A stretch of DNA of 64,000 nt from Lapidilactobacillus achengensis (GTDB taxonomy: Bacteria > Bacillota > Bacilli > Lactobacillales > Lactobacillaceae). The translations under genes were made by a program, and so were the position numbers. Location: the NCBI RefSeq assembly GCF_003946655.1, contig NZ_RHOV01000014.1:1-64000 (forward strand). Reading direction: 5' to 3'. A model generated the notes under the pieces. The model was not told the DNA's origin. It saw only the letters and a program-made list of their open reading frames with translations, and did not search any database. This document shows, piece by piece, positions 45,098 through 52,898 of the stretch (position 1 is the stretch's first letter; each line of letters begins with the position of its first letter).

Positions 45098-45721
45098 ATG
45101 ATGAAAATGTTACGGCGCTTGGTGATCACGGTGGTGGGGACTTTTATGATTGGGTTGGGCATCGCCTTGTTGGTGGATTCTGGGGTCGGCATCGATCCGC
45201 TCAGTACCTTTCTGGCTGGCGTGCAAACCTTCATTCCTTGGTCCTTGGGCAATCTGATCGTCGCGTTCAACGTGATCATGTTGATCGTGCTGTTCTTCCT
45301 GGATCGGCGGCTGTTAGGCGTTGGCAGTGTGATCAACGCCACCTGCGTCGGACTGACCGTGGACTTGTTGACTGGCTTTAACGCCTTCATCACCGCTCAA
45401 AACTGGCCCAGCCTGATCCTCAGTTTACTGGGCATCTTCTTCCTCGGATCGGGCTCGGCGATCTACATGTATGGGCGGCTGGGCTACGGCGCGTTGGAAG
45501 GCCTGATGATGTTCGGCAGCACCCGGCTACACTGGCCCGTGCGCTGGACTCGCATCGCCATGGACGTGATCTTCATTATTCTCGGCATCCTGATGGGCGC
45601 CAACTACGGCTACGGCACCATTCTCAGCGCGCTGCTCGTCGGCCAAGTCATCGGCCTCTGGCGCCAAATCATCACCGCGAAGCAACGACGCGGCGGTGTG
45701 GTTGTGAAGGATGGCGAATGA
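45098..45721 (+). CDS. YczE/YitT-type integral membrane protein
   Basis: A 207-residue protein with five or six membrane helices. It starts MMKMLRRLVITVVGTFMIGLGIALLVDSGVGIDPLSTFLAGVQ, the typical N-terminus of the YczE group, including the GxGIDPLS block. LGYGALEGLMM and a basic tail (KQRRGG) follow. Its role is unknown. GGAAGGGT lies about 8 nt before the tandem ATGs at 45098/45101; I use the first. Confidence 0.8.
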   Translation: MMKMLRRLVITVVGTFMIGLGIALLVDSGVGIDPLSTFLAGVQTFIPWSLGNLIVAFNVIMLIVLFFLDRRLLGVGSVINATCVGLTVDLLTGFNAFITAQNWPSLILSLLGIFFLGSGSAIYMYGRLGYGALEGLMMFGSTRLHWPVRWTRIAMDVIFIILGILMGANYGYGTILSALLVGQVIGLWRQIITAKQRRGGVVVKDGE

Positions 45722-45910
45722 CGGGGGGAACGACCAACAAAAAAAGATTTTTTCATGAAAAATGGAGAGATAACCAGTGTCAGCAAGTGGTTCCCAGCTT
45801 CGGGTAAAGGGCTGGCAAAATTGGTAAAAAATTCACCTTGACTAGAATAAGTCCCGTGTTATAATACAGTTGAGTTTATTATTGGGGAATAAAAGGTACA
45901 TGTAAATTGA

Positions 45911-46024
45911 ACCCGGAATGTTGATTTAACGGCGCTTTCGGGAGATGCAAAGGATATGATTGGCGGGGGAATTGTTACGTTCCCCGCCAAAATCCCCGCC
46001 AAGTTTGGGCCGATTGAGGGCTGA
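45911..46024 (+). pseudogene. Possible remnant of a tyrosine integrase C-terminus
   Basis: The frame ending at 46024 reads GDAKDMIGGGIVTFPAKIPAKF near its end. The integrase at 52891-54165 ends with LSPAKLPAK. The shared PAK(I/L)PAK is encoded by a 21-bp near-identical sequence (45982-46002 and 54126-54146). No start or ribosome binding site is visible, so it is a fragment if it is coding at all. Confidence 0.4.
45982..46002 (+). repeat. Left copy of 21-bp direct repeat (candidate att site)
   Basis: Two CCCCGCCAA units in a 12-bp period. It matches 54126-54146 at 20 of 21 positions, 8.1 kb apart, with the integrase gene at the right copy. Confidence 0.5.
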
Positions 46025-46126
46025 GTTGGCGGGGATTTTTTTGTTTAACTCAAATCTACGAAAAAAGCGATACATGTATCTATCTGGAGGCAGTCTATTT
46101 TTGTGCAGTCTATGTTGGGCAGTTCA

Positions 46127-46155
46127 TTGAGTTCCTAATTTATAATTGATATACT
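46127..46155 (+). promoter_or_regulatory. Predicted promoter of an interrupted gene
   Basis: TTGAGT (46127-46132) and TATACT (46150-46155), 17 bases apart. An ATG with GAGGAG follows at 46223. Confidence 0.6.
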
Positions 46156-46222
46156 TGGACAAGGGACTACACGACCGACGATGTCTATCGTCAAAATAGC
46201 ACCATAATAGAGGAGCTTACTG

Positions 46223-46267
46223 ATGAACGAAGCGGGGAAAAAAGAATTCCCAAAATTGCAAGAACAA
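46223..46267 (+). pseudogene. 5' fragment of a gene cut by an IS30-family element
   Basis: The ATG at 46223 with GAGGAG upstream starts MNEAGKKEFPKLQEQ, and the IS terminus begins within these codons. The frame then runs into IS sequence. The missing 3' part was not recognised on the far side of the island (50922 onward). Confidence 0.4.
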
Positions 46268-47520
46268 GTTAGCCGGGGTGTTGAGACACTCCCAAGAACA
46301 GTCTGTTATCTTATGAGTGGTTCATTGTTTAGCTTACGTGTTGTGCTGAACGCCGAGTCCGGCGCACTTCGGTCTCAAAACACTCCTAGGGGCTACGGTA
46401 GTCTAGCTTTCTCCGGGGAAGCCCGTTAAGACGGTCTTGGGTAGCCAGCACCTGGCTGGGACTAACATCATCCAGCGACTCGCCTTTTGGGTAGTCACGT
46501 CTAATCATGCGATTGTGGGCCTTGTTGGAGCCGCGATCGCATGAGGTGTATGAATGCGCGTAGAAGATGTCTGTATCTGTATCCTCAAAGGCCTTATTCA
46601 GAGTCGAGAACTCCGGGCCATTGTCTGCGGTAATCGTGCGCAGACAGTCACCCCACTCAAGCTTGATTTCTCGTAACGCAAACTCCACAGAGTCCGAGTC
46701 TCGGCCGTCGATCAGTCGGAGAAGTTGGCAACGAGTCTTCCGCTCAATCAGGCTAAGGATGACGCTCTCACGGCCATTGCGTTTCCCGACAACGGTATCC
46801 ATCTCCCAATGTCCGAACTGCTTGCGGCGTTCGACAGCCTTAGGACGCTTCTCAATACTGCGGCCGGCTAGGCGCTTATGCTTAGTGCTCTTGTGTTGCT
46901 TGGTCCGCCGATTTGCCTTCTCCACGAGATCGATGTTTCGAATTTCTAAGCGTTGATCATCGATGTAGCGATATAAAGTGGTTGTGCACACCATCTCCTC
47001 AGGGGTGAATAGCTTGGCTCGCCGTGCGGCGCCAACGGCTGCATCAGGCGACCAGTGTTCAGTCTTGGCCTGATTAACATACCAGGCCAGGAAGTGGCTT
47101 GTAGCGGCGATTTTATCCGGCCTATGACAATTCAGACGTGCGGTCTCATAGCGCGTCTGAGCAGCTTCAGGACTATATTCCGTATGATAGATTAGTTTGC
47201 CATTAATGCCATTAATGCGCTTAGCCTGCTTGACAGTCCCTCGGTCAATCTCATTATTGATGGTTTGATGGCAGACGCCAATTTTGGCAGCAATTTCGCG
47301 TTTGGAGGTGCCGGTGGCGTAAAGTTCTGCAATTCTACCGCGTTCCATTTGAGACAAATGATGACCTGGTTGACGACGTGTGATATCCTGTTCATGCATC
47401 AGGACAATACCTCTTTCATTGTTTGTGTTGGAACTTCAATGATACAGGATATCTGTTCTTGATGTTTTTTATTTTCCAAAAAATTTTGAGACAGTGGCTA
47501 ACTTGATTCTAAAATGCGCG
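46253..47520 (-). mobile_element. IS30-family insertion sequence, left copy
   Basis: About 1.27 kb with one transposase gene. The outer terminus (46253-46274) is the reverse complement of the outer end of the right copy (50900-50921). The inner terminus (47496-47520) is the reverse complement of 49664-49688. Both ends share CAAGTTAGCC. Boundaries are set from these matches and may be off by a few bases. Confidence 0.75.
46386..47399 (-). CDS. IS30-family transposase, truncated by a late stop
   Basis: A 337-residue DDE transposase. The N-terminal helix-turn-helix region is GHHLSQMERGRIAELYATGTSKREIAAKIGVCHQTINNEIDRG. The catalytic core includes HWEMDTVVGK (first Asp), TITADNGPEFS (second Asp) and the region YTSCDRGSNKAHNRMIRRDYPKG (Glu replaced by Lys in SNKAHNR, where the family has NE.HN). 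A TAG at 46386 follows YRSP; the frame continues ECFETEVRRTRRSAQ, matching the intact tail of the right copy. The missing catalytic Glu and the early stop suggest an inactive enzyme. Confidence 0.85.
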   Translation of the reverse strand: MHEQDITRRQPGHHLSQMERGRIAELYATGTSKREIAAKIGVCHQTINNEIDRGTVKQAKRINGINGKLIYHTEYSPEAAQTRYETARLNCHRPDKIAATSHFLAWYVNQAKTEHWSPDAAVGAARRAKLFTPEEMVCTTTLYRYIDDQRLEIRNIDLVEKANRRTKQHKSTKHKRLAGRSIEKRPKAVERRKQFGHWEMDTVVGKRNGRESVILSLIERKTRCQLLRLIDGRDSDSVEFALREIKLEWGDCLRTITADNGPEFSTLNKAFEDTDTDIFYAHSYTSCDRGSNKAHNRMIRRDYPKGESLDDVSPSQVLATQDRLNGLPRRKLDYRSP

Positions 47521-47627
47521 CCGAAATCTTGACATAAGAACCTTATTACCAAGGCGTCAAAGTTGTATCAAATTAACTACAAAGTTACTGGGGATTCGTC
47601 ATTTACGGCAGCCTAGTTCAGCATTCA

Positions 47628-47643
47628 CTAGCACAACGGGTTG
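47628..47643. repeat. Inner inverted repeat, left copy
   Basis: ACTAGCACAACGGGTT here and its reverse complement at 49638-49653 flank the ABC transporter genes inside the two IS copies. Confidence 0.7.
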
Positions 47644-47669
47644 TGGTTATGTTATTAAGCGTATATAAA
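47641..47669 (+). promoter_or_regulatory. Predicted promoter of the HrtBA-like operon
   Basis: TTGTGG (47641-47646) and TATAAA (47664-47669), 17 bases apart, overlapping the inner inverted repeat. No regulator gene of the TetR (HrtR) type is present between the IS copies. Confidence 0.6.
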
Positions 47670-47696
47670 TAAACATTTTTTAGTAGAGGTGACAAT

Positions 47697-48767
47697 ATGT
47701 TTTTAGCTTGGAATGAAATAAAACATGCTAAATTAAGATATAGCTTGGTAATGGGCGTAATGTTCTTAATCGCCTATTTGGTGTTTTTCTTGACAGGACT
47801 TGCTTATGGACTTGCACAAGACAATCGAACAGCTATTGATAAATGGCAGGCAGATACGATTTTATTGAGTAAAGAAGCCAATTCAAATTTAAATATGTCA
47901 ATGATTGCCAGAAAGGAATTAGACAATGTAGATGCCAAAAATAAAGCCTTACTTGCACAAACACCTGGCGTAATCGTTGACAATTCTTCAGAAGATAATG
48001 AAAAAATTGACGTTAGTTTTTTGGGGATTGAGGCAGACAGCTTCTTAGCACCTAAAATAGTTGAGGGAAAGATGTTTGCTTCAAATGATGAAGTGGTTGC
48101 TGATAGTAGTGTGAAGGAGCAATACGGCATTAAAATAGGTGATGAGCTTTCGCTTTCGGGGAATGAAAAAAAGCTCACAGTAGTTGGTTTTACAGAAAAT
48201 GCAAAATTTAGCGTTTCACCAGTGTTATACACGAGCATTAACGCGTTTCAAGAAATTCGCTTTGAAAAAGAGGATACGAGTGAGAATGCGCGAATCAACG
48301 GCATTGTGATTAGGGGACCTCTTGCCGCATATCCTGATGATTTAGAAAAAATTTCAGTGGGCAATTTCATCAATGATTTACCAGGGTACAGTGCACAAGT
48401 ACTTACTTTTGGCTTTATGATTGGGTTTCTTATTGTTATTGCGGCAATTGTTATTGGTATTTTTGTGTATGTCTTGACCATGCAAAAGCAAAAAATATTT
48501 GGCGTCATGAAGGCACAAGGAATTTCGAGCGGCTACATTGCTAAATCTGTCATTGTTCAAACATTCTTATTGGCTTTTGTGGGTGTTGTAATAGGTGCTT
48601 TAACAAGTATTTTGACATCTTTTCTATTGCCAGCCGCGGTTCCGTATCAAAATAATTACTTATTTTTGATAGGTGTTAGTATTTTGATGCTATTGTTCGC
48701 AGTTTCAGGTGCGTTATTCTCAGTTAGGACGATTGTAAAGATCGATCCTCTAAAGGCGATAGGTTAG
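47697..48767 (+). CDS. FtsX-type ABC permease, HrtB-like (candidate heme exporter)
   Basis: A 356-residue permease with one N-terminal helix (YSLVMGVMFLIAYLVFFLTGLAYGLA), a large extracytoplasmic domain (about 45-225) and three C-terminal helices, the MacB/FtsX fold. The start MFLAWNEIKHAKLRYSLVMGVM and the length fit HrtB permeases that export excess heme; this is recognition from memory and other small-molecule FtsX exporters are possible. Its codons are AT-rich, unlike the mid-GC neighbours, which marks transfer. GAGGTG lies just before the ATG. It is cotranscribed with the ATPase gene. Confidence 0.7.
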   Translation: MFLAWNEIKHAKLRYSLVMGVMFLIAYLVFFLTGLAYGLAQDNRTAIDKWQADTILLSKEANSNLNMSMIARKELDNVDAKNKALLAQTPGVIVDNSSEDNEKIDVSFLGIEADSFLAPKIVEGKMFASNDEVVADSSVKEQYGIKIGDELSLSGNEKKLTVVGFTENAKFSVSPVLYTSINAFQEIRFEKEDTSENARINGIVIRGPLAAYPDDLEKISVGNFINDLPGYSAQVLTFGFMIGFLIVIAAIVIGIFVYVLTMQKQKIFGVMKAQGISSGYIAKSVIVQTFLLAFVGVVIGALTSILTSFLLPAAVPYQNNYLFLIGVSILMLLFAVSGALFSVRTIVKIDPLKAIG

Positions 48768-48777
48768 GAGTGATAGT

Positions 48778-49494
48778 GTGAGCGCAATAGAATTCATTGA
48801 TGTTAAAAAACAGTTCAAAGACGGCGACACAACAATCGAAGCATTAAAAACAACAAATTTCAAAGTTGAAAAAGGCGAATTTGTCGCAATAATTGGCCCT
48901 TCTGGTTCAGGAAAAAGTACCTTTCTTACGCTTGCAGGGGGACTACAGTCACCTACTGAGGGTCAAGTTAAAATCAACGGTGAAAACTTTAGTGAAGAAA
49001 AAGAAAAAACGCGGGCCAAGTTGAGGTTTAAAAAAATTGGCTTTATCTTGCAAGCTTCAAATTTGATTCCGTTTTTAAGTGTCGAAAATCAGCTGAAATT
49101 GGTCGATAAAATTAGTAGCAAGGAACAGCACTTATCGAAAGATAAATTATTTAATCAACTAGGAGTTTCTAAGTTGGTAAAAAAATATCCAGAGGAATTG
49201 TCAGGCGGAGAACGTCAGCGTGTGGCGATTGCACGTGCGTTATATAATGATCCTACAATTATTTTGGCAGATGAACCAACCGCTAGCTTGGACTCAGAAC
49301 GAGCTTTTGAAGTTGTAGAAATTTTGGCTAAAGAATCAAAGGAAAAAAACAAAGCGATCATCATGGTGACACACGATATTCGCTTGGTTCAGTACTGTGA
49401 CCGGATTATTGAAATTAGAGATGGGCTGATGGTTGAAAAAGATGCGGAAAAAATAAAGCAAAAATATGCCCGTGAAGAAGACAATGAAAATTAG
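48778..49494 (+). CDS. ABC transporter ATPase, HrtA-like
   Basis: A 238-residue ATPase of the MacB/LolD class. Walker A is GPSGSGKST, Q-loop ILQASNLIPF, signature LSGGERQRVAIARAL, Walker B IILADEPTASLD and switch His VTHDIR. The GTG start at 48778 lies 7 nt after AGGAG (48766-48770), which overlaps the permease stop region. It forms a two-gene AT-rich operon with the permease and ends at the stem at 49513-49587. Confidence 0.8.
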   Translation: MSAIEFIDVKKQFKDGDTTIEALKTTNFKVEKGEFVAIIGPSGSGKSTFLTLAGGLQSPTEGQVKINGENFSEEKEKTRAKLRFKKIGFILQASNLIPFLSVENQLKLVDKISSKEQHLSKDKLFNQLGVSKLVKKYPEELSGGERQRVAIARALYNDPTIILADEPTASLDSERAFEVVEILAKESKEKNKAIIMVTHDIRLVQYCDRIIEIRDGLMVEKDAEKIKQKYAREEDNEN

Positions 49495-49512
49495 AAAAAT
49501 TAGAAAAAATAA

Positions 49513-49587
49513 AAACTATGCACGACAGATAACTTTCCAAACTAGAATTGTTGGATTAAGCAAATCAGTGTCGTGGATAGTTTTTTA
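49513..49587 (+). terminator. Probable terminator with a long loop
   Basis: ACTATGCACGACA and TGTCGTGGATAGT pair, followed by TTTTTT. Confidence 0.6.
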
Positions 49588-49663
49588 TTGATTTAACCAC
49601 TCATCTATTCGGTGTGTTGATTCTGTGTATATAGTAAAACCCGTTGTGCTAGTTAATTTAAAA

Positions 49664-50921
49664 CGCGCATTTTAGAATCAAGTTAGCCACTGTCTCAAAA
49701 TTTTTTGGACAATAAAAAACATCAAGAACAGATATCCTGTATCATTGAAGTTCCTACACAAACAATGGAAGAGGATATTGTCTTGATGCAGAAACAGGAT
49801 AGCACACACCGCCAAAAAGGTCAGCACTTAACATCACTCGAGCGCGGAAAAGTGGCCGGATTCCGCCAAGCTGGGAAGTCCAATCGTTGGATTGCTGCTG
49901 AAATTGGCGTCTGCCCGCAGACCATTAATAATGAAATCAAGCGAGGTACAGTAGATCAGGTCAAGAAGAGTAATGGCAAGCGCGTCTACCATCGACAATA
50001 CCTGACAGAGGCTGCTCAGGCACGTTACGAGACTGCACGCTTGAGCTGCCATCGTCCTGACAAGTTCGCCAGCGTACAGGTCTTCTTAGCCTGGTACGTA
50101 CAGCGAGCTAAGCAGGACAAATGGTCGCCGGATGCTTCAATCGGCTATGCCAAGCGACACAAGCTGTTTACTCCTGAAGAGCTTGTTTGTGCCTCGACTT
50201 TGTATCAGTACATTGACGACCAACGCCTAGAGATTCGAAATATCGACCTGTTGGAGAAGACTAAGCGGAAGACCTCTCACCAGCACCACACCAAGGCTAA
50301 GCGCCTGGCTGGCCGCAGTATCGAGGAACGGCCTAAGGTCGTTGAACGACGCAGGCAGTTCGGTCACTGGGAGATGGATACCATTGTCGGTAAACGCAAT
50401 GGCAAGGAGAGCGTCATCTTGACTCTGATTGAGCGCAAGACCCGTTGCCAACTTCTCCGCTTGATCGAAGGACGAGATGCAGACTCTGTGAGCTATGCAT
50501 TGCGTGGAATCAAGCGCGAATAAGGAGCTTGCATCAAGACCATCACAGCCGACAACGGACCCGAGTTCACCGCCTTAAATACTGCTTTTGCTGGGACGGA
50601 AACTGAGATCTTCTACGCCCATCCTTACACGTCCTGCGACCGTGGCACCAACGAGGCACATAACCGGATGATCCGCCAGGACTTCCCTAAGGGCATGTCC
50701 CTAGATGACATTAGCCCTAGTCAAGTGCAGGCCACGCAAGACCGCTTGAATCAGTTGTCTCGCAAACAACAGGGCTACTGCACACCCCAGCAAAACTTTG
50801 AGGCCGAAGCTCGGCGCGTTCGCCGCATGGCCCAGTAGTCTCTCTAGCGCCACAACTTCTATTTGATAACGGCCTGTTCTGGGATTGTCCTCAACGACTG
50901 GCTAACTTGTTCTTGCAATTT
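49664..50921 (+). mobile_element. IS30-family insertion sequence, right copy (inverted)
   Basis: About 1.26 kb, opposite in orientation to the left copy and clearly diverged from it, so the pair is not a recent duplication. Its termini match those of the left copy in inverted form. Together they frame the HrtBA-like operon like a composite transposon. Confidence 0.75.
49786..50838 (+). pseudogene. IS30-family transposase with internal stop
   Basis: The frame starts MQKQDSTHRQKGQHLTSLERGKVAGFRQAGKSNRWIAAEIGVCPQTINNEIKRG, about 60-70% similar to the left copy by eye. A TAA at 50521 replaces a Trp codon (IKRE-stop-GACIKTITADNGPEF), and the frame then runs on to VRRMAQ and a stop at 50836. The late catalytic region keeps the Glu (TNEAHNR). 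Nonsense in the middle of the DDE core should inactivate it. Confidence 0.85.
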
Positions 50922-51200
50922 ACGGTCATTTTGCACCATGCAGCTGATATTGTTAGCGAGTGAATTTTCATAGCATGGCTTCGGGGCAGTAGTCACGTAA
51001 TTCGGTAATGAACATTAAGATCCCGTTACAGTTCAACTTTCAGTTTCAAAACGCGTCCTACAAACCGTCTGTATATGTTGAGAGCGAAAGTTCTCACAGA
51101 CCTTCCGGAAGGGTCTTGCAACGTACGCCGCCGTGCGCGGCGTGCAGCGCGAAAGCCGCTAGCGCGAGCGGTGGCGGTCAGCGTTAGCCGGCCGCCACAA

Positions 51201-51237
51201 GCCCCCGGTCTCTAATAGGGGGGCAAATATTAGAGAC
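51201..51237. other. Candidate oriT / double-strand origin for the Rep_trans protein
   Basis: GCCCCC (51201-51206) and GGGGGC (51219-51224) are inverted repeats. GTCTCTAAT (51209-51217) and ATTAGAGAC (51229-51237) form a second, overlapping perfect inverted repeat. TCTCTAATAGGG resembles the nick region of pT181-type origins (CTCTAATAG) and the C-run/G-run palindrome of ICEBs1/Tn916-type oriTs. It lies about 100 bases before the gene for the matching protein class. The 50925-51200 stretch holds further GC-rich hairpins (CGCCGCCGTGCGCGGCG) and no gene. Confidence 0.6.
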
Positions 51238-51333
51238 AAAATACACGTAAGTAGGACGAAAGCGCCGATGGCAAGCCACTTTGCGTAAGCAGAAAGGCGG
51301 CTTTGCTGTCAGGTTACTTCGAAAGGAGCTAAC

Positions 51334-52614
51334 ATGCTGAAAGATTTGAACTTAGTCGGCGGGATGACGAATACCGACTGGCTAAACCAGTTTCATGATG
51401 AGATGCGCACGCATAAGATTACTCAAGGTCAATTAGCGAAGACGGCTGCTTACAGTCGATCGCATTTGAATCAGTTGCTGACGGGGAATAAGCCGATTAA
51501 CGAACAAGCACGGCTGCGGTTGACGTTAGCGCTGCGGTCACTGACCGGCCAGAACAACATTGACGTATGTATTGATTACTTGGGCGTCACATTCAAGTCG
51601 CACGACTATGAGGAAATGGTGACCGAACTGTTCCAGATTAACCTGAATCACTTTAATCTCAAAGAAGGTGCACGCTATGGTTACAGTGCCACTTTCAAAT
51701 GTGGTGAAATCGACGTGTTGCTGTCACCGTATCAAGATGTCAATGCAGACGGCTATGATCCAAGCGAAGATAGCGGCACGATGATTGAGCTGAAGGGCCA
51801 AGGCTGCCGCTACGTTGAATCGTATTTGCGTCAGCAGAACAGAACTTGGTACGACTTCTTGGAGACCTGTATCGCCCTTGGCGGTCACTTCACACGCATT
51901 GACCTCGCTATCAATGATCGTAATGGTTTGCTCGACGTGCCAACTTTGATTGAGAAGTGTGACCGTGATGAATTCACCTCGCGCTTTCATGGCTTCCGAG
52001 ATAATCGCACCAAGCAGTGGGCGGTGTCGGGCAGAACTTTGTATCTGGGGTCACCGCAAAGTGAGGTGTACTTCTGTATTTATGACAAGGCATTTGAGCA
52101 ACACCAGAAGCACCCTGAGATTGCGATAGAAGACCAGCCGATACGCACGCGGTTTGAAGTCCGGCTACGTCGCAAACGCGCCGCTGCGGCAATTAAGAAT
52201 TTGTTGGCAGAGCGGGATCCTGAGAAAGTTGTGTTCGGTATCATCAACCGTTATCTTCGCTTTTTGACGCCGAGCCACAAAGCCAAGAGTCAGTGGACGA
52301 CAGATCCGCGTTGGGATGCTTTCATCGGCAATTATCGCGACAAGCTGCGACTGTCAACCAATCCTGAACCATTGAGTTACGCGCATATTACCCGTTGGCT
52401 CAAGAAGCAGGTCGCGCCATCGCTGAAGATGTTGCAGCTGATTGATCAGTACAACGGCACCACCGAGCTGAAGGCAATCATTGACGGCGGCAAGCTGACG
52501 CAGCGCCACTGGGATTTGATCCATCACTATCAGCACCACCGTAATGGCGTTTTGACGGATGCAGAACCAAGTGAGACATCAAAAAAGAGCGACTACGCCG
52601 ACCAAAGCAAGTAG
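51334..52614 (+). CDS. Rep_trans-family replication initiator / MobT-type relaxase with HTH
   Basis: A 426-residue protein. The N-terminal helix-turn-helix (HKITQGQLAKTAAYSRSHLNQLLTGNKPI, about 30-60) is followed by a Rep_trans domain (PF02486, about 75-330) with ARYGYSATFKCGEIDVLLSP, HFTRIDLAINDRNGL and the TRFEVRLRRKRA block. Such proteins nick oriT of Tn916/ICESt3-type elements or plasmid origins. The AAGGAGCTAAC site before the ATG is strong. It is followed by excisionase-like and integrase genes, the normal order in integrative elements. No coupling protein or conjugation genes are in the window, so this is a mobilisable element or a remnant. Confidence 0.82.
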   Translation: MLKDLNLVGGMTNTDWLNQFHDEMRTHKITQGQLAKTAAYSRSHLNQLLTGNKPINEQARLRLTLALRSLTGQNNIDVCIDYLGVTFKSHDYEEMVTELFQINLNHFNLKEGARYGYSATFKCGEIDVLLSPYQDVNADGYDPSEDSGTMIELKGQGCRYVESYLRQQNRTWYDFLETCIALGGHFTRIDLAINDRNGLLDVPTLIEKCDRDEFTSRFHGFRDNRTKQWAVSGRTLYLGSPQSEVYFCIYDKAFEQHQKHPEIAIEDQPIRTRFEVRLRRKRAAAAIKNLLAERDPEKVVFGIINRYLRFLTPSHKAKSQWTTDPRWDAFIGNYRDKLRLSTNPEPLSYAHITRWLKKQVAPSLKMLQLIDQYNGTTELKAIIDGGKLTQRHWDLIHHYQHHRNGVLTDAEPSETSKKSDYADQSK

Positions 52615-52691
52615 TCACTCTTCACAGATAAGATATGGGTTCTATCTGGTTTGATTATCTCACTTCAATCAACGAGAAGGAAGTGACGTAA

Positions 52692-52898
52692 TTGGATAAG
52701 AGTTTTGTCTGCTATCAAGATCTGATGGCATTAGGATTTAAGCAGCATACTGCGCGCGATATCATTAGACAAGCGAAGCAAAGGATGGTACAAAAGGGTT
52801 ATCCCTTGTATCTCAACCGAAACTTAGGGCGCGTACCGCGTTCTGTCGTTGAGTCCATTCTCGGATCACCGATGAATGGAGCTGTTGAGAATGAGTAA
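52692..52898 (+). CDS. DUF3173 / excisionase-like protein
   Basis: A 68-residue DNA-binding-like protein: CYQDLMALGFKQHTARDIIRQAKQRMVQKGYPLYLNRNLGRVPRSVVESILG, the compact motif of DUF3173 proteins encoded just before integrases in Gram-positive integrative elements. It probably helps excision. The start is TTG at 52692 after AAGGAAGTG. It overlaps the integrase start by 8 bases. Confidence 0.8.
   Translation: MDKSFVCYQDLMALGFKQHTARDIIRQAKQRMVQKGYPLYLNRNLGRVPRSVVESILGSPMNGAVENE

Larger units (their letters stand above)
45838..46046 (+). promoter_or_regulatory. Strong promoter and terminator pair enclosing about 180 nt
   Basis: TTGACT (45838-45843) and TATAAT (45860-45865) lead into a stretch without a long gene. 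It ends at ATCCCCGCCAA/TTGGCGGGGAT plus T7 (45992-46046). A second hairpin, GGCGGGGGAA/TTCCCCGCC, lies just before and shares its GGCGGGG/CCCCGCC elements, so two folds could compete. It may be a small RNA, or the promoter of a gene lost on integration. Confidence 0.45.

Noticed and set aside
44845-45393. 182-residue minus-strand ORF overlapping the YczE-type gene
   Set aside because: It lies antisense to a clear membrane protein gene with a good ribosome binding site.
47400-47520. Target-site duplication at the IS30 copies
   Set aside because: The sequences next to both IS copies are inverted copies of each other, so a simple short direct duplication cannot be recognised.
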